The notes: a model not told the origin generated them from the sequence alone. A DNA stretch of 64,000 nucleotides from Prevotella sp. (GCA_017619755.1 JAFZRU010000047.1:1-64000), one strand, 5' to 3'. Counted from the first letter of the stretch, positions 34,390-45,099 are shown. Translations and numbers: made by a program.

Positions 34390-34695
34390 ATGAGTCAAAA
34401 AATCAGAATCAAACTGAAGTCCTACGACCACAAGCTCGTGGACAAGTCGGCCGAGAAAATCGTCAAGGCCGTGAAAGCAACAGACGCCGTCGTGAGCGGC
34501 CCCATCCCCCTGCCCACGCACAAGCGCATCTACACCGTCAACAGGAGCACCTTCGTCAACAAGAAGGCTCGCGAGCAATTCCAGCTCAGCGACTACAAGC
34601 GCCTGATCGACATCTACAGCTCCACAGCAAAGACCATCGACGCCCTGATGAAGCTCGAACTCCCCAGCGGCGTGGAAGTGGAGATCAAAGTATAG
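34390..34695 (+). CDS. rpsJ: 30S ribosomal protein uS10
   Basis: A 101-residue protein of the small-subunit head that also binds NusB in antitermination. [20 protein letters not shown] and the [17 protein letters not shown] loop are canonical. It opens the S10 part of the block. Confidence 0.98.
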   Translation: MSQKIRIKLKSYDHKLVDKSAEKIVKAVKATDAVVSGPIPLPTHKRIYTVNRSTFVNKKAREQFQLSDYKRLIDIYSSTAKTIDALMKLELPSGVEVEIKV

Positions 34696-34734
34696 TACAT
34701 TCATATTCACAACAACCTTTAAACAACAATTGAA

Positions 34735-35349
34735 ATGCCAGGATTAATAGGAAGAAAAATCGGAATGACATCCGTTTTCAGTGCCGACGGCAAAAACGTG
34801 CCGTGCACTGTTATCGAAGCTGGTCCATGTGTTGTAACCCAGGTGAAGACGAACGAGAAGGACGGCTATGACGCTTACCAACTCGCTTTCGGAGAGGCTA
34901 AGGAGAAGAATACCACCAAGCCCCTCATGGGTATCTTCAAGAAAGCCGGGACAACACCCAAGAAGCACTTGGCCGAGTTCAAATTCGACGAGGAATACAA
35001 CCTCGGAGACACCATCACCGTTGAAATCTTCAACGACTCCACCTACGTTGACGTCACAGGCACGTCCAAGGGTAAAGGTTTCCAGGGCGTCATGAAGCGC
35101 CATGGCTTCGGCGGTGTTGGACAGCAGACACACGGCCAGGACGACCGTGCCAGGAAGCCGGGCTCCATCGGAGCTTGCTCCTATCCCGCCAAAGTGTTCA
35201 AGGGCATGAGAATGGCCGGACACATGGGATGCGACCGCGTCACCACCAAAAACCTCAGAGTGTTAAAAGTCATCCCTGAGCACAACCTCCTCCTCGTGAA
35301 GGGCTCTTGCGCCGGATGCATTGGTTCAACCGTCTTAATTTGGAAATAA
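34735..35349 (+). CDS. rplC: 50S ribosomal protein uL3
   Basis: A 204-residue protein binding 23S rRNA near the peptidyl-transferase centre. [20 protein letters not shown] starts it, and the long loop [20 protein letters not shown] reaches the active site. Its TAA overlaps the ATG of rplD by one base (TAATG), coupling translation of the two proteins. Confidence 0.98.
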   Translation: MPGLIGRKIGMTSVFSADGKNVPCTVIEAGPCVVTQVKTNEKDGYDAYQLAFGEAKEKNTTKPLMGIFKKAGTTPKKHLAEFKFDEEYNLGDTITVEIFNDSTYVDVTGTSKGKGFQGVMKRHGFGGVGQQTHGQDDRARKPGSIGACSYPAKVFKGMRMAGHMGCDRVTTKNLRVLKVIPEHNLLLVKGSCAGCIGSTVLIWK

Positions 35350-35978
35350 TGGAAGTCAACGTTTTAAACATCAAAGGTCAGGAGACGGGCCGCACGGCCA
35401 CTCTGAATGACGAGATTTACGGCATCGAACCAAACGACCACGTGCTCTACCTCGACGTCAAGCAGTACTTGGCCAACCAGCGCCAAGGCACACACAAGGC
35501 CAAGGAAAGAAGCGAGCACAAGGGCAGTACACGCAAGCTCGGACGCCAAAAGGGCGGCGGCGGTGCACGCCATGGTGACATCAACTCACCTCTGATGAGA
35601 GGCGGCGGACGTGTCTTCGGACCGCGCCCACGCGACTACCGTCAGAAACTCAACAAAAAAGTAAAGATTCTTGCACGCAAGAGCGCCCTCTCCTACAAGG
35701 TTCAGGAGGATGCACTCATCGTGGTGGAGGATTTCACTTTCGACGCTCCAAAGACTAAAGAATACTTAAATGTTGTTAAAAATCTTAAAGTCGATGGCAA
35801 GAAAGTGCTTCTCGTTTTGCCAGAAGCAAATAAAAACGTATATTTGTCGGCTCGTAACTTGCAGCGCAACGAGGTCATCCTTGCATCATCACTCAATGCT
35901 TACAAAGTTTTGAATGCTGATGTTCTTGTTGTGACCGAAAATTCGCTGAAGACCATCGACACAATCTTAACTAAATAA
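35349..35978 (+). CDS. rplD: 50S ribosomal protein uL4
   Basis: A 209-residue protein lining the exit tunnel. The start is the ATG at 35349 ([20 protein letters not shown]); the open frame 42 bases upstream lies inside rplC. The tunnel loop [20 protein letters not shown] is intact. In E. coli L4 represses the S10 operon; whether that holds here is unknown. Confidence 0.97.
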   Translation: MEVNVLNIKGQETGRTATLNDEIYGIEPNDHVLYLDVKQYLANQRQGTHKAKERSEHKGSTRKLGRQKGGGGARHGDINSPLMRGGGRVFGPRPRDYRQKLNKKVKILARKSALSYKVQEDALIVVEDFTFDAPKTKEYLNVVKNLKVDGKKVLLVLPEANKNVYLSARNLQRNEVILASSLNAYKVLNADVLVVTENSLKTIDTILTK

Positions 35979-35993
35979 TCAAGGAGAAAAGAC

Positions 35994-36287
35994 ATGGCAT
36001 TTATTTTGCGTCCTCTGGTCACTGAGAAGATGACCAAGGTAACCGACAAGCGACCCAACCGTTATGGTTTCATCGTTCGTCCGGAAGCTAACAAACTCCA
36101 GATACAGGAAGAAGTCGAGCGTCTGTACAATGTTACAGTGGTCGACGTCAACACGTTGAAGTATGCCGGCAAACGCGTGCAGAGATACACCAAGGCCGGA
36201 ATGGTAAAAGGCCAGAAACCCGCCTTCAAAAAGGCTATCGTCACTCTCAAGGAGGGCGAGACTATAGATTTCTACAGCAATATCTAA
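35994..36287 (+). CDS. rplW: 50S ribosomal protein uL23
   Basis: A 97-residue protein at the tunnel exit, docking site for trigger factor and the signal recognition particle. RPLVTEKMTKVTDKRPNRYG and the RYTKAGMVKGQKPAFKKAIV tail match the family. It begins 15 bases after rplD. Confidence 0.97.
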   Translation: MAFILRPLVTEKMTKVTDKRPNRYGFIVRPEANKLQIQEEVERLYNVTVVDVNTLKYAGKRVQRYTKAGMVKGQKPAFKKAIVTLKEGETIDFYSNI

Positions 36288-36294
36288 ATAAAAA

Positions 36295-37125
36295 ATGGCA
36301 GTACGTAAATTAAAGCCCGTTACACCGGGCCAAAGACACAAGATTATTGGTACCTTCGAAGAGATTACTGCATCGGTACCAGAGAAGTCTCTCGTCACAG
36401 GCAAGCGCGCCACCGGAGGACGTAACAGCTCCGGTAAGATGACCGTCAGATACAGAGGCGGTGGCCACAAGAGAAGGCTGCGCGACGTAGATTTCAAACG
36501 AGAGAAAGATGGTGTTCCAGCAGTCGTGAAGACTATCGAGTACGACCCCAACCGCTCTGCTCGCATCGCGCTGCTCTTCTATGCTGATGGCGAAAAACGC
36601 TACATCATTGCTCCCATTGGACTGAAGGTGGGTGACCAGCTCAATTCTGGCCCCGACGCCGTTCCCGAAGTAGGAAACGCCCTTCCTTTGGCCAATATTC
36701 CGGTTGGTACAGTGATCCACAACATCGAGTTACGCCCGGGACAGGGTGCCAAGCTCGTGCGCTCCGCCGGAAACTTCGCTCAGTTGACTTCACGAGAGGG
36801 TGACTATTGCGTCATCAAGCTCCCCTCGGGTGAAACACGCAAGATCCTCAGCGCCTGCAAGGCCACTGTGGGTAGCGTAGGCAACTCCGACCACGCCCTG
36901 GAGCAGTCGGGCAAGGCCGGTCGCTCACGCTGGCTCGGCAGAAGGCCGCACAACCGCGGCGTCGTCATGAACCCGCACGACCACCCGATGGGCGGTGGCG
37001 AGGGACGCCAGTCTGGAGGACACCCGCGCTCACGTACCGGACTCTATGCCAAGGGACTCAAGACTCGTGCTCCCAAGAAGCATTCCAACAAGTACATTAT
37101 CGAGAGAGCTAACAAGAAGAAATAG
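36295..37125 (+). CDS. rplB: 50S ribosomal protein uL2
   Basis: A 276-residue protein needed for subunit joining and peptidyl transfer. [37 protein letters not shown] and the C-terminal [20 protein letters not shown] (with the conserved active-site histidine region) are all present. Usual length. Confidence 0.98.
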   Translation: MAVRKLKPVTPGQRHKIIGTFEEITASVPEKSLVTGKRATGGRNSSGKMTVRYRGGGHKRRLRDVDFKREKDGVPAVVKTIEYDPNRSARIALLFYADGEKRYIIAPIGLKVGDQLNSGPDAVPEVGNALPLANIPVGTVIHNIELRPGQGAKLVRSAGNFAQLTSREGDYCVIKLPSGETRKILSACKATVGSVGNSDHALEQSGKAGRSRWLGRRPHNRGVVMNPHDHPMGGGEGRQSGGHPRSRTGLYAKGLKTRAPKKHSNKYIIERANKKK

Positions 37126-37141
37126 TTAACAAGAGCATATT

Positions 37142-37408
37142 ATGAGTCGTTCAATTAAGAAAGGTCCATATATCAACGTAGCTCTCGAGAAGAAAATTCT
37201 CGCCATGAACGAGAGCGGCAAGAAAACTGTTGTAAAGACTTGGGCCAGGGCATCGATGATCTCACCCGACTTCGTGGGTCATACTGTTGCAGTTCATAAC
37301 GGAAACAAATTCATCCCTGTTTACATCACAGAGAACATGGTGGGCCACAAACTCGGAGAGTTCTCTCCAACGAGAAGGTTCGGCGGCCATGCCGGCAACA
37401 AGAAGTAA
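37142..37408 (+). CDS. rpsS: 30S ribosomal protein uS19
   Basis: An 88-residue protein of the small-subunit head that contacts uS13. [20 protein letters not shown] and [20 protein letters not shown] are canonical. It starts 16 bases after rplB. Confidence 0.97.
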   Translation: MSRSIKKGPYINVALEKKILAMNESGKKTVVKTWARASMISPDFVGHTVAVHNGNKFIPVYITENMVGHKLGEFSPTRRFGGHAGNKK

Positions 37409-37442
37409 GCAGCATCACCATTGAATAAAAAAGAACAACATA

Positions 37443-37850
37443 ATGGGAGCAAGAAAAAAACTCGCGGCCGAGAAAAGAAAAGAGGCCGCTAAAAACCTCT
37501 ACTTCGCCAAACTGGTAGGGGTTCCCTCATCCCCCCGGAAAATGCGTTATGTCGTCGACATGATACGCGGCATGGAGGTCAACAAGGCACTTGGCGTGCT
37601 CAAGTTCTCCACCAAGAAAGCTGCCATCGACGTGGAGAAACTCCTCCGCTCGGCAGTCGCCAACTGGGAGGCCAAGAACGACCGCAAGGCCGAGGATGGA
37701 GAACTTTTCGTCTCCAAGGTCTTCGTCGATGAGGGCGTCACATGGAAGAGAATGAGGCCCGCGCCTCAAGGACGTGGATACCGCATCCGCAAGCGCAGCA
37801 ACCACGTCACGCTTTTCGTAGATACAAGGAATAATGACGATAAAGACTAA
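37443..37850 (+). CDS. rplV: 50S ribosomal protein uL22
   Basis: A 135-residue protein whose long beta hairpin lines the exit tunnel. [20 protein letters not shown] and [20 protein letters not shown] (the hairpin tip where macrolide resistance changes arise) are present without deletion. Confidence 0.97.
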   Translation: MGARKKLAAEKRKEAAKNLYFAKLVGVPSSPRKMRYVVDMIRGMEVNKALGVLKFSTKKAAIDVEKLLRSAVANWEAKNDRKAEDGELFVSKVFVDEGVTWKRMRPAPQGRGYRIRKRSNHVTLFVDTRNNDDKD

Positions 37851-37855
37851 AGAGA

Positions 37856-38584
37856 ATGGGACAGAAAGTTAATCCAATCAGCAACCGTCTGGGAATTATA
37901 AGAGGCTGGGATAGCAATTGGTTCGGAGGAAAGAACTTCGGAGACAACTTGCTGGAAGACCAGAAGATTCGCAAATATCTCAACGAGCGTCTTGCTTCGT
38001 CGAGCATTTCCCGCATCGTCATTGAGCGCACCCTCAAGCTCGTCACCATCACCATCTGCACCGCCAGGCCAGGCAAGGTCATCGGCGCTGGAGGCAAGGA
38101 TGTGGACAAGCTGAAGGAGGAACTGAAGAAGCTTTCCAACAAGGAAATCCAGATCAACATCCACGAGGTGAAGAAGCCCGACCTGGATGCCACCATCGTA
38201 GCCAACAACATCGCCCGCCAGTTGGAGGGAAAGATTGCCTATCGTCGTGCCATCAAGCAGGCCATTGCCAACGCCATGAGGGCTGGAGCAGAGGGCATCA
38301 AAGTCCAAATCACCGGTCGTCTCAACGGCGCCGAGATGGCTCGCAAGGAGATGTACAAGGAAGGCAGGACGCCTCTGCACACTTTCCGTGCCGACGTGGA
38401 CTACTGCCAAGCTGAGGCGCTCACGAAAGTGGGTATCCTGGGCATCAAGGTGTGGATCTGCCGCGGTGAGATTTATGGAAAGGTGGACCTGGCTCCCAAC
38501 TTCACACAGGAGAAGAGCGGTGGTCGCCGCGAGGGCGGCGGACGCCAGGGACGTGGCGGCCGCAAGAGAAACAATAACCGTTAA
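37856..38584 (+). CDS. rpsC: 30S ribosomal protein uS3
   Basis: A 242-residue protein with two KH domains at the mRNA entry site. [20 protein letters not shown] starts it and [20 protein letters not shown] is the KH GxxG loop. The C-terminal 30 residues are an arginine/glycine-rich tail ([17 protein letters not shown]) longer than in E. coli, common in the phylum. It starts 5 bases after rplV. Confidence 0.97.
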   Translation: MGQKVNPISNRLGIIRGWDSNWFGGKNFGDNLLEDQKIRKYLNERLASSSISRIVIERTLKLVTITICTARPGKVIGAGGKDVDKLKEELKKLSNKEIQINIHEVKKPDLDATIVANNIARQLEGKIAYRRAIKQAIANAMRAGAEGIKVQITGRLNGAEMARKEMYKEGRTPLHTFRADVDYCQAEALTKVGILGIKVWICRGEIYGKVDLAPNFTQEKSGGRREGGGRQGRGGRKRNNNR

Positions 38585-38598
38585 AACAAGAAGCTACA

Positions 38599-39027
38599 AT
38601 GTTACAGCCAAAAAGAGTAAAATATAGAAGACCTCAGGACGGACGCGGCAAGAAAGGCAACTCCCACCGGGGCACTGAGCTTTCCTTTGGCTCGTTCGGC
38701 ATCAAGACGCTCGAGCACAAATGGATTGACAGCCGTCAAATCGAGGCTGCGCGTGTGGCCGTGAACAGGTACATGCAGCGCGAGGGTCAGGTGTGGATCA
38801 GGATTTTCCCGGACAAACCCATCACCCGCAAGCCCGCAGACGTGCGTATGGGTAAGGGCAAGGGCGACCCCGCAGGATGGGTGGCTCCAGTACAGCCCGG
38901 ACGTATTCTCTTCGAGGTGGAGGGCGTCAGTTTCGACATCGCCAAGGAGGCTCTTCGCCTGGCAGCCCAGAAACTTCCCGTTAAAACCAAGTTTGTAGTA
39001 CGCCGTGACTATGATAAAAACGCATAA
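38599..39027 (+). CDS. rplP: 50S ribosomal protein uL16
   Basis: A 142-residue protein at the A-site side of the large subunit. [20 protein letters not shown] and [20 protein letters not shown] match; the arginine hydroxylated in some bacteria is part of the latter block. Confidence 0.97.
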   Translation: MLQPKRVKYRRPQDGRGKKGNSHRGTELSFGSFGIKTLEHKWIDSRQIEAARVAVNRYMQREGQVWIRIFPDKPITRKPADVRMGKGKGDPAGWVAPVQPGRILFEVEGVSFDIAKEALRLAAQKLPVKTKFVVRRDYDKNA

Positions 39028-39030
39028 ACG

Positions 39031-39225
39031 ATGAAGATAAATGAAATAAAGGAGCTCTCCACTCCTGACTTGGAGGAGAGACTTGAGGGTGCAGTGGCCA
39101 ACCTTCAGCAGTTGAAGCTCAACCACGCCATCACTCCACTGGAGAATCCATCTCAGATAAAGTTGGTGCGTCGTGACATCGCACGTATGAAAACCGTTCT
39201 CCGTCAAAGAGAGCTTAACAAATAA
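39031..39225 (+). CDS. rpmC: 50S ribosomal protein uL29
   Basis: A 64-residue two-helix protein near the tunnel exit. [18 protein letters not shown] and [20 protein letters not shown] match the family. It lies 3 bases after rplP and 2 before rpsQ. Confidence 0.96.
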   Translation: MKINEIKELSTPDLEERLEGAVANLQQLKLNHAITPLENPSQIKLVRRDIARMKTVLRQRELNK

Positions 39226-39227
39226 CA

Positions 39228-39494
39228 ATGGTCCAGATGGAAACAAGAAATTTAAGAAAAACGAGAATGGGTGTTGTCGTGAGCAACAAGATGGATAAAA
39301 CCATTGTTATCGCGTCCAAATTCAAGGAGATGCACCCCATCTATGGAAAGTTCGTGCAGAAGACAAAGAAGTATCACGCGCACGACGAGAAGAATGAGGC
39401 CAACATCGGTGACACGGTGCTCATCATGGAAACCCGTCCCTTGAGCAAGACCAAGAGATGGAGATTGGTTCAAATAATTGAAAAAGCTAAGTAA
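39228..39494 (+). CDS. rpsQ: 30S ribosomal protein uS17
   Basis: An 88-residue OB-fold assembly protein. Two starts are possible: ATG at 39228 ([11 protein letters not shown]) or ATG at 39237 (METRNLRK), the latter closer to relatives I remember. [20 protein letters not shown] and [20 protein letters not shown] are conserved. Confidence 0.96.
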   Translation: MVQMETRNLRKTRMGVVVSNKMDKTIVIASKFKEMHPIYGKFVQKTKKYHAHDEKNEANIGDTVLIMETRPLSKTKRWRLVQIIEKAK

Positions 39495-39496
39495 TC

Positions 39497-39862
39497 ATGA
39501 TACAGGCAGAAACAAGACTTAATGTTTGCGACAACAGCGGCGCTCGCGAGGCCCTCTGCATCCGTGTACTTGGCGGCACCCGCCGTCGTTACGCCAGTGT
39601 GGGCGACATCATCGTGGTGGCTGTGAAGAACGTCATCCCATCGAGCGACCTGAAGAAGGGAGCCGTGTCGAAGGCGCTCATCGTTCGCACGAAGAAAGAA
39701 GTACGTCGTGCCGACGGTTCATACATCCGTTTCGATGACAATGCTTGTGTGCTGCTCAACAACGCTGGCGAGCTTAGGGGAAGCCGTATCTTCGGCCCCG
39801 TGGCACGTGAGCTGAGGGCGGTCAACATGAAGGTGGTGTCTCTCGCACCCGAGGTTCTTTAA
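39497..39862 (+). CDS. rplN: 50S ribosomal protein uL14
   Basis: A 121-residue protein at the subunit interface. [20 protein letters not shown] and the C-terminal [20 protein letters not shown] are near invariant. It starts 2 bases after rpsQ. Confidence 0.98.
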   Translation: MIQAETRLNVCDNSGAREALCIRVLGGTRRRYASVGDIIVVAVKNVIPSSDLKKGAVSKALIVRTKKEVRRADGSYIRFDDNACVLLNNAGELRGSRIFGPVARELRAVNMKVVSLAPEVL

Positions 39863-39886
39863 ACATTTTAATTAGCACTACACCAA

Positions 39887-40207
39887 ATGATCAAGTTACA
39901 TATCAAAAAGGGCGACACCGTGACGGTACTTGCCGGCGAGGACAAGGGAAGGACCGGGAAGGTGCTGAAGGTGGACCGCGAGAAGATGCGCGCCATCGTC
40001 GAGGGTGTCAACATTGTCACCAAGAGCGCCAAGCCGTCTGCCAAGAACCCGCAGGGCGGTTTCGTGAAGGTAGAGGCTCCCATCCACATCTCCAACCTCA
40101 GTCTCATCGACCCCAAGAGCGGCAAGCCCACACGCATTGCCATCAAGGTCAACGAGGATGGCAAGAAAGTACGCATCGCTAAAAAATCAGGGGAGGAGAT
40201 CAAATAA
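39887..40207 (+). CDS. rplX: 50S ribosomal protein uL24
   Basis: A 106-residue KOW-domain assembly initiator. [20 protein letters not shown] is the KOW motif. Its TAA overlaps the rplE ATG by one base (TAATG). Confidence 0.97.
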   Translation: MIKLHIKKGDTVTVLAGEDKGRTGKVLKVDREKMRAIVEGVNIVTKSAKPSAKNPQGGFVKVEAPIHISNLSLIDPKSGKPTRIAIKVNEDGKKVRIAKKSGEEIK

Positions 40208-40761
40208 TGAATACAGCACAGTTAAAGAAGCAATACACAGAGGTCATCGCGCCGGCCCTGATGAAGCAGTTCAACTACAAGTCGGCCATGCAGATCCCCA
40301 CGCTCAAGAAGATTGTCATCAACCAGGGCTTGGGCGACGCCACCCAGGAGAAGAAACTCATCGACGTGGCTGTGAACGAGCTGACGCTCATCACCGGCCA
40401 GAAGGCTGTTGCCACTTACTCCAAGAAGGACATCGCCAACTTCAAGTTGCGTAAGAAGATGCCCATCGGTGTCATGGTGACCCTTCGCCGCGAGCGCATG
40501 TACGAGTTCCTGGAGAAACTGGTTCGCGTGGCGCTCCCCCGTATCCGTGACTTCAAGGGCATTGAGACCAAGCTTGACGGCCGTGGCAACTACACCCTCG
40601 GCATCGAGGAGCAGATCATCTTCCCGGAGATCAACCTCGACACCATCGAGCGCATCCAGGGTATGAACATCACCTTCGTCACGTCAGCCAACACCGACGA
40701 GGAGGGCTTCGCCCTGCTCAAGGCTTTCGGTCTTCCTTTCAAAAACGCTAAAAACGCATAA
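40207..40761 (+). CDS. rplE: 50S ribosomal protein uL5
   Basis: A 184-residue protein binding 5S rRNA in the central protuberance. [40 protein letters not shown] and [19 protein letters not shown] are conserved. Confidence 0.98.
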   Translation: MNTAQLKKQYTEVIAPALMKQFNYKSAMQIPTLKKIVINQGLGDATQEKKLIDVAVNELTLITGQKAVATYSKKDIANFKLRKKMPIGVMVTLRRERMYEFLEKLVRVALPRIRDFKGIETKLDGRGNYTLGIEEQIIFPEINLDTIERIQGMNITFVTSANTDEEGFALLKAFGLPFKNAKNA

Positions 40762-40764
40762 ACC

Positions 40765-41067
40765 ATGGCAAAAGAATCTATGAAGGCCAGGGAGGTCAAA
40801 AGAGCACGCCTCGTGGCCAAGTATGCCGAGAAGAGAGCCGCCCTGAAGCAAATCATCGCCAAGACCGATGACCCGGCTGAGGCATACGAGGCAGCACGCA
40901 AGCTGCAGAGCATCCCTCGCAACGCCAACCCCATCCGTCTGCACAACAGGTGCAAGATCACCGGACGTCCAAAGGGATACATGCGCCAGTTCGGCCTCTC
41001 ACGTATCCAGTTCCGCGAGATGGCATCTGCAGGCCTCATCCCGGGCGTGAAGAAAGCCAGCTGGTAA
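40765..41067 (+). CDS. rpsN: 30S ribosomal protein uS14 (zinc-free long form)
   Basis: A 100-residue protein. The zinc-ribbon cysteines of the short form are absent (only one C, in [13 protein letters not shown]), so this is the zinc-independent type. RKFGLSR-type ending reads [20 protein letters not shown]. Confidence 0.97.
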   Translation: MAKESMKAREVKRARLVAKYAEKRAALKQIIAKTDDPAEAYEAARKLQSIPRNANPIRLHNRCKITGRPKGYMRQFGLSRIQFREMASAGLIPGVKKASW

Positions 41068-41093
41068 TGGCATCGAGAAGCATTAACTTTTAA

Positions 41094-41119
41094 TATTGTC
41101 GGGGGAGTCCCGATCAATT
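41094..41119 (+). other. Small hairpin between rpsN and rpsH
   Basis: TCGGG-ggagt-CCCGA with flanking ATTG/CAAT pairing in a 66-base gap. It may be a weak processing or regulatory site at the start of the second half of the spc genes. Confidence 0.35.
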
Positions 41120-41133
41120 AAACTTTATATTTT

Positions 41134-41529
41134 ATGACAGATCCAATAGCAGACTATCTGACAAGGCTCAGAAACGCAATCATGGCACATCACCGTGTCG
41201 TGGAGGTGCCGGCGTCAAATCTCAAGAAGGAAATCACCAAGATCCTCTTCGAGAAGGGCTACATCCTCAACTACAAGTTCATCGAGGACGGCCCTCAGGG
41301 CACCATCAAGGTCGCGCTCAAGTATGACCCCGCGACCAAGGCCAACGCCATCAAGAAACTCAAGAGAGTTTCCACTCCTGGTCTCCGCAAATATACGGGG
41401 TACAAGGACATGCCGAGAGTAATCAACGGATTGGGCATCGCCATCCTGTCCACATCCAAAGGTGTAATGACTGACAAAGAGGCCAAGGAGCTGAAAATCG
41501 GCGGCGAGGTCCTTTGCTACGTCTATTAA
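41134..41529 (+). CDS. rpsH: 30S ribosomal protein uS8
   Basis: A 131-residue rRNA-binding protein, translational repressor of spc genes in E. coli. DPIADYLTRLRNAIMAHHRV and GLGIAILSTSKGVMTDKEAK are conserved. Confidence 0.97.
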   Translation: MTDPIADYLTRLRNAIMAHHRVVEVPASNLKKEITKILFEKGYILNYKFIEDGPQGTIKVALKYDPATKANAIKKLKRVSTPGLRKYTGYKDMPRVINGLGIAILSTSKGVMTDKEAKELKIGGEVLCYVY

Positions 41530-41547
41530 TCATGGGAGGAAAGACTT

Positions 41548-42120
41548 ATGTCAAGAATAGGTAAATTGCCCATCGTCATCCCTGCTGGCGTGGAAATCAA
41601 GCAGGACAAAGCCACTCACGTCATCACCGTGAAAGGCCCCAAGGGCGAACTCTCGCAGAAAGTGGACCCCTCCATCAACGTGAACATTGAGAATGGCGAG
41701 ATGGTGTTCTCCATCAACGAGGACAGCCCCGTCAACGTGAAGCAGAAGCAGGCCTTCCACGGCCTCTACCGCGCACTCGTCAACAACATGGTTGTCGGTG
41801 TGAGCCAGGGCTTCCAGAAGACCCTCGAACTGGTGGGCGTGGGATACCGCGTTTCCAACCAAGGCAACCTCTTGGAATTTGCTCTCGGTTACACGCACCC
41901 CATCTTCATCATGCTTCCACCAGAGGTGAAAGTGGAGACCAAGTCGGAGAGAAACCAGAACCCTGTCATCATCCTCGAGTCCTGCGACAAGCAGTTGCTC
42001 GGACTCATCTGTGCAAAGATTCGCTCCTTCCGCATGCCTGAGCCTTACAAGGGCAAGGGTGTCCTGTTCAAGGGTGAGGTCATCCGCAGGAAGTCGGGTA
42101 AGTCGGCCTCGGCCAAGTAA
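41548..42120 (+). CDS. rplF: 50S ribosomal protein uL6
   Basis: A 190-residue protein near the sarcin-ricin loop. MSRIGKLPIVIPAGVEIKQD and the C-terminal PEPYKGKGVLFKGEVIRRKS are conserved. Its start is preceded by GGGAGGAAAG, one of few real Shine-Dalgarno sequences in the window. Confidence 0.97.
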   Translation: MSRIGKLPIVIPAGVEIKQDKATHVITVKGPKGELSQKVDPSINVNIENGEMVFSINEDSPVNVKQKQAFHGLYRALVNNMVVGVSQGFQKTLELVGVGYRVSNQGNLLEFALGYTHPIFIMLPPEVKVETKSERNQNPVIILESCDKQLLGLICAKIRSFRMPEPYKGKGVLFKGEVIRRKSGKSASAK

Positions 42121-42138
42121 CTTTAATAATTTACGATT

Positions 42139-42564
42139 ATGACAACGAAAAAAGTAGAAAGACGAATCAAGATAAAGTACAGAATTCGCAAGAGGGTGAA
42201 TGGTACTGCCGAGCGCCCGCGCATGACTGTTTTCCGCAGCAACAAGGGCATCTATGTGCAAATCGTGGATGACTCCTGGGTGAACACTGAGAAGCCTTTC
42301 GTCTCCTTGGTGACGAAGAAGCACCCCAAGCGGAAGGTCGAGGTGAAGAACTATCCGAAGGGCAAGACGCTTGTCTCCGCCTCTTCCTTGGGTATGGAGA
42401 AGATGCCGAAATCACAGCAGGCAGAGAAGGTTGGCGAGCTGATTGCCGAGAAGGCAAAGGCTGCCGGCATCACTGCAGTGGTGTTCGATAGAAACGGATA
42501 TCTTTATCACGGCAGAGTGAAGCAACTGGCTGACGCAGCCCGTAAAGGTGGACTTAATTTTTAA
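42139..42564 (+). CDS. rplR: 50S ribosomal protein uL18 with internal insertion
   Basis: A 141-residue 5S-rRNA-binding protein. The start ([20 protein letters not shown]) and end ([20 protein letters not shown]) are standard. Between QIVDD (residue 45) and GKTLVSASS (residue 75) lie about 27 extra, lysine-rich residues (with [20 protein letters not shown]). Relatives I remember are about 114 residues long and join these blocks directly. The frame is intact, so the insertion is real sequence and not an error of reading. Confidence 0.95.
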   Translation: MTTKKVERRIKIKYRIRKRVNGTAERPRMTVFRSNKGIYVQIVDDSWVNTEKPFVSLVTKKHPKRKVEVKNYPKGKTLVSASSLGMEKMPKSQQAEKVGELIAEKAKAAGITAVVFDRNGYLYHGRVKQLADAARKGGLNF

Positions 42565-42570
42565 GCGGTT

Positions 42571-43083
42571 ATGGCAATAAATAGAGTAAAAATCAACAGT
42601 GAATCAGAGTTGAAGGACCGCCTGGTGGCTATCAACCGCGTCACGAAGGTGACAAAGGGTGGTCGCACGTTCACATTCGCAGCCATTGTCGTCGTTGGCG
42701 ATGGTAATGGTGTCATCGGATGGGGACTCGGAAAGGCCGGCGAGGTCACCGCAGCTATCGCCAAGGGCGTTGAGGCTGCCAAGAAGAACCTTGTGAAGGT
42801 TTCCGTGCTCAAGGGTACCATCCCTCATGAGATAGAGAAGTCTTTTGGCGGTGCCACAGTGTTCCTCAAGCCCGCAGCTCCCGGTACCGGGATGGTTGCC
42901 GGCGGTGCCATGCGCGCCGTGTTGGAGAGCGCCGGCATCACCGACGTGCTGGCCAAGTCGAAGGGTTCTTCCAACCCTCACAACCTCGTGAAAGCCACCA
43001 TCAGCGCACTCTGCGAAATACGCGACGCCTACACCGTTGCCGGAGAGCGCGGCATTTCCATGCAAAAAGTTTTTAGAGGATAA
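42571..43083 (+). CDS. rpsE: 30S ribosomal protein uS5
   Basis: A 170-residue protein at the decoding site and mRNA entry. [20 protein letters not shown] (spectinomycin-site loop, unaltered) and [20 protein letters not shown] are conserved. Confidence 0.97.
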   Translation: MAINRVKINSESELKDRLVAINRVTKVTKGGRTFTFAAIVVVGDGNGVIGWGLGKAGEVTAAIAKGVEAAKKNLVKVSVLKGTIPHEIEKSFGGATVFLKPAAPGTGMVAGGAMRAVLESAGITDVLAKSKGSSNPHNLVKATISALCEIRDAYTVAGERGISMQKVFRG

Positions 43084-43095
43084 GGAGGTTTAGAT

Positions 43096-43272
43096 ATGGC
43101 TACTATCAAAATCAAGCAAGTCAAGAGCAAAATCGGTTATCCGGTTGACCAGAAGCGTACCTTGAAGGCCCTCGGCCTTCACAAGATCTCCCAAGTGGTG
43201 GAGAAGGAGGACTGCCCGACCATCCGTGGCATGATTCGCAAAGTGCATCACCTGGTGACCATAGTTGAATAA
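43096..43272 (+). CDS. rpmD: 50S ribosomal protein uL30
   Basis: A 58-residue protein read directly from the sequence: [20 protein letters not shown], then [20 protein letters not shown], then a [17 protein letters not shown] end and TAA. It has the usual place between rpsE and rplO and a strong AGGAGG ribosome site (43083-43088). Confidence 0.97.
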   Translation: MATIKIKQVKSKIGYPVDQKRTLKALGLHKISQVVEKEDCPTIRGMIRKVHHLVTIVE

Positions 43273-43302
43273 TCATCACAACATTATTAAAAGCGTAAGA
43301 TC

Positions 43303-43749
43303 ATGAAATTGCATACGTTAAAACCCGCTCCAGGTTCCACACACTCGCGCCGCCGCATCGGTCGCGGCCCGGGCTCAGGTTTGGGCGGCACTTCCACTCG
43401 TGGCCACAAGGGCGCCAAGTCCCGTTCCGGTTACAAGAGAAAGATTGGTTTCGAGGGTGGACAGATGCCTCTCCAGCGCCGTGTGCCGAAGGCTGGTTTC
43501 AAAAACATCAACCACAAGGAGTATTTCGCTGTCAACCTCTCCACTCTCCAGAAGCTTGCCGAGAGCAAGAACTTGACGAAGATTGGCATTGAGGAGCTCA
43601 AGGCCGCTGGCCTGACCAACGGCAAGGAGCTTGTGAAAATCCTTGGCATGGGCGAGTTGACTGCAAAGTTGGAAGTGTCGGCTCACGCCTTCTCGAAGAC
43701 TGCAGAGGCCGCCATCAAGGCCGCCGGTGGTATCACAACTATAATCTAA
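43303..43749 (+). CDS. rplO: 50S ribosomal protein uL15
   Basis: A 148-residue late-assembly protein. MKLHTLKPAPGSTHSRRRIG and GSGLGGTSTRGHKGAKSRSG form the extended N-terminal rRNA-binding tail. It starts 30 bases after rpmD and ends 4 before secY. Confidence 0.97.
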   Translation: MKLHTLKPAPGSTHSRRRIGRGPGSGLGGTSTRGHKGAKSRSGYKRKIGFEGGQMPLQRRVPKAGFKNINHKEYFAVNLSTLQKLAESKNLTKIGIEELKAAGLTNGKELVKILGMGELTAKLEVSAHAFSKTAEAAIKAAGGITTII

Positions 43750-43753
43750 GTAA

Positions 43754-45094
43754 ATGAAAAAGTTTATCGAGACACTGAAGAACATTTGGAAGGTGGAGGA
43801 CTTGCGCCAGCGTGTCCTCATCACCATCCTGTTCACGGCTATTTATCGTTTCGGTTCGTTCGTCGTGCTTCCCGGCATCGACCCGGACAAGTTGAAGAAC
43901 CTGCAGGCCCAGACCGAGGGTGGCTTGATGTCGCTCCTCGATATGTTCTCCGGTGGTGCTTTTTCCAACGCGTCGATATTCGCGCTTGGAATCATGCCTT
44001 ACATCTCCGCTTCGATTGTCATGCAGCTGCTCGCCGTGGCTGTGCCTTATTTCCAGAAGATGCAGCGCGAGGGTGAGAGTGGCAGGAAGAAGATCATGTG
44101 GTACACCCGTCTTCTGACGGTGGCCATCCTTCTCTTCCAGGCTCCCTCTTACCTCATCAACCTGAAGATGCAGTCTGCCGGAGCGTTGAACCCGGCCATC
44201 TCCTGGAACTGGTTCATGTGGACGGGCTTGATTATCCTCGCCGCAGGCAGCATGTTCATCCTCTGGTTGGGAGAGCGCATCACCGACAAGGGTGTTGGCA
44301 ACGGCATATCGCTCATCATTATGATTGGCATCATCGCCCGCCTTCCGAGTGCTTTCATGCAGGAGGTGACCAACCGCTTCACTGAGGCAAGGGGCGGCGG
44401 CATCGTGATGCTCATCATCGAGTTGCTCATCCTCTTCGCCGTGGTGTGTGCGTCCATCCTGTTGGTGCAGGCAGTGCGCAAGGTTCCCGTGGAGTATGCC
44501 CGCCGCGTGCAGGGCAACAAGACCTACGGTGGCGGCGCCCGCCAGTACATCCCCCTGAAGCTGTTCGCCGCCAACGTGATGCCTATCATCTTCGCCCAGG
44601 CGTTGATGTTCATCCCACTGGCTCTCGTGCAGTATTCCACCAACAGCACCAACTATGTGATGCGTTCACTGCTCGACCACACAAGTCTGCTGTACAACGT
44701 GATTTTCGCCATCCTGATCATCGCGTTCACCTACTTCTATACAGCTATCACGCTCAACCCGACGCAGATGGCTGAGGACATGAAGCGCAACAACGGGTTC
44801 ATCCCCGGCATCAAGCCTGGAAAGCCGACGGCCGACTACATCGACACGATCATGTCGCGCATCACACTTCCCGGTTCGCTCTTCATCGCCTTCATCGCCG
44901 TCATGCCGGCGCTGGCCAGCCTTCTGGGTGTACCCCAAGGCTTTGCCCAGTTCTTCGGCGGCACCTCGCTGCTGATTCTCGTTGGTGTGGTCATCGACAC
45001 GCTGCAGCAGATTCAGAGCCATCTGATGATGCGGCACTATGACGGCCTGCTCAATTCCGGGCGCACTCGTTCCAACGGCGTGTCGGCTTATTGA
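43754..45094 (+). CDS. secY: Protein translocase channel subunit SecY
   Basis: A 446-residue inner-membrane protein with ten membrane segments. The plug region follows FSGGAFSNASIFALGIMPYI, and the cytosolic loops include QGNKTYGGGARQYIPLK and FNPTQMAEDMKRNNGFIPGI-type sequence (read here with LNPTQMAED) with the following GKPTADYI. It forms the export channel with SecE and SecG, used by the many exported proteins of this window. Confidence 0.97.
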   Translation: MKKFIETLKNIWKVEDLRQRVLITILFTAIYRFGSFVVLPGIDPDKLKNLQAQTEGGLMSLLDMFSGGAFSNASIFALGIMPYISASIVMQLLAVAVPYFQKMQREGESGRKKIMWYTRLLTVAILLFQAPSYLINLKMQSAGALNPAISWNWFMWTGLIILAAGSMFILWLGERITDKGVGNGISLIIMIGIIARLPSAFMQEVTNRFTEARGGGIVMLIIELLILFAVVCASILLVQAVRKVPVEYARRVQGNKTYGGGARQYIPLKLFAANVMPIIFAQALMFIPLALVQYSTNSTNYVMRSLLDHTSLLYNVIFAILIIAFTYFYTAITLNPTQMAEDMKRNNGFIPGIKPGKPTADYIDTIMSRITLPGSLFIAFIAVMPALASLLGVPQGFAQFFGGTSLLILVGVVIDTLQQIQSHLMMRHYDGLLNSGRTRSNGVSAY

Positions 45095-45099
45095 CGCAC

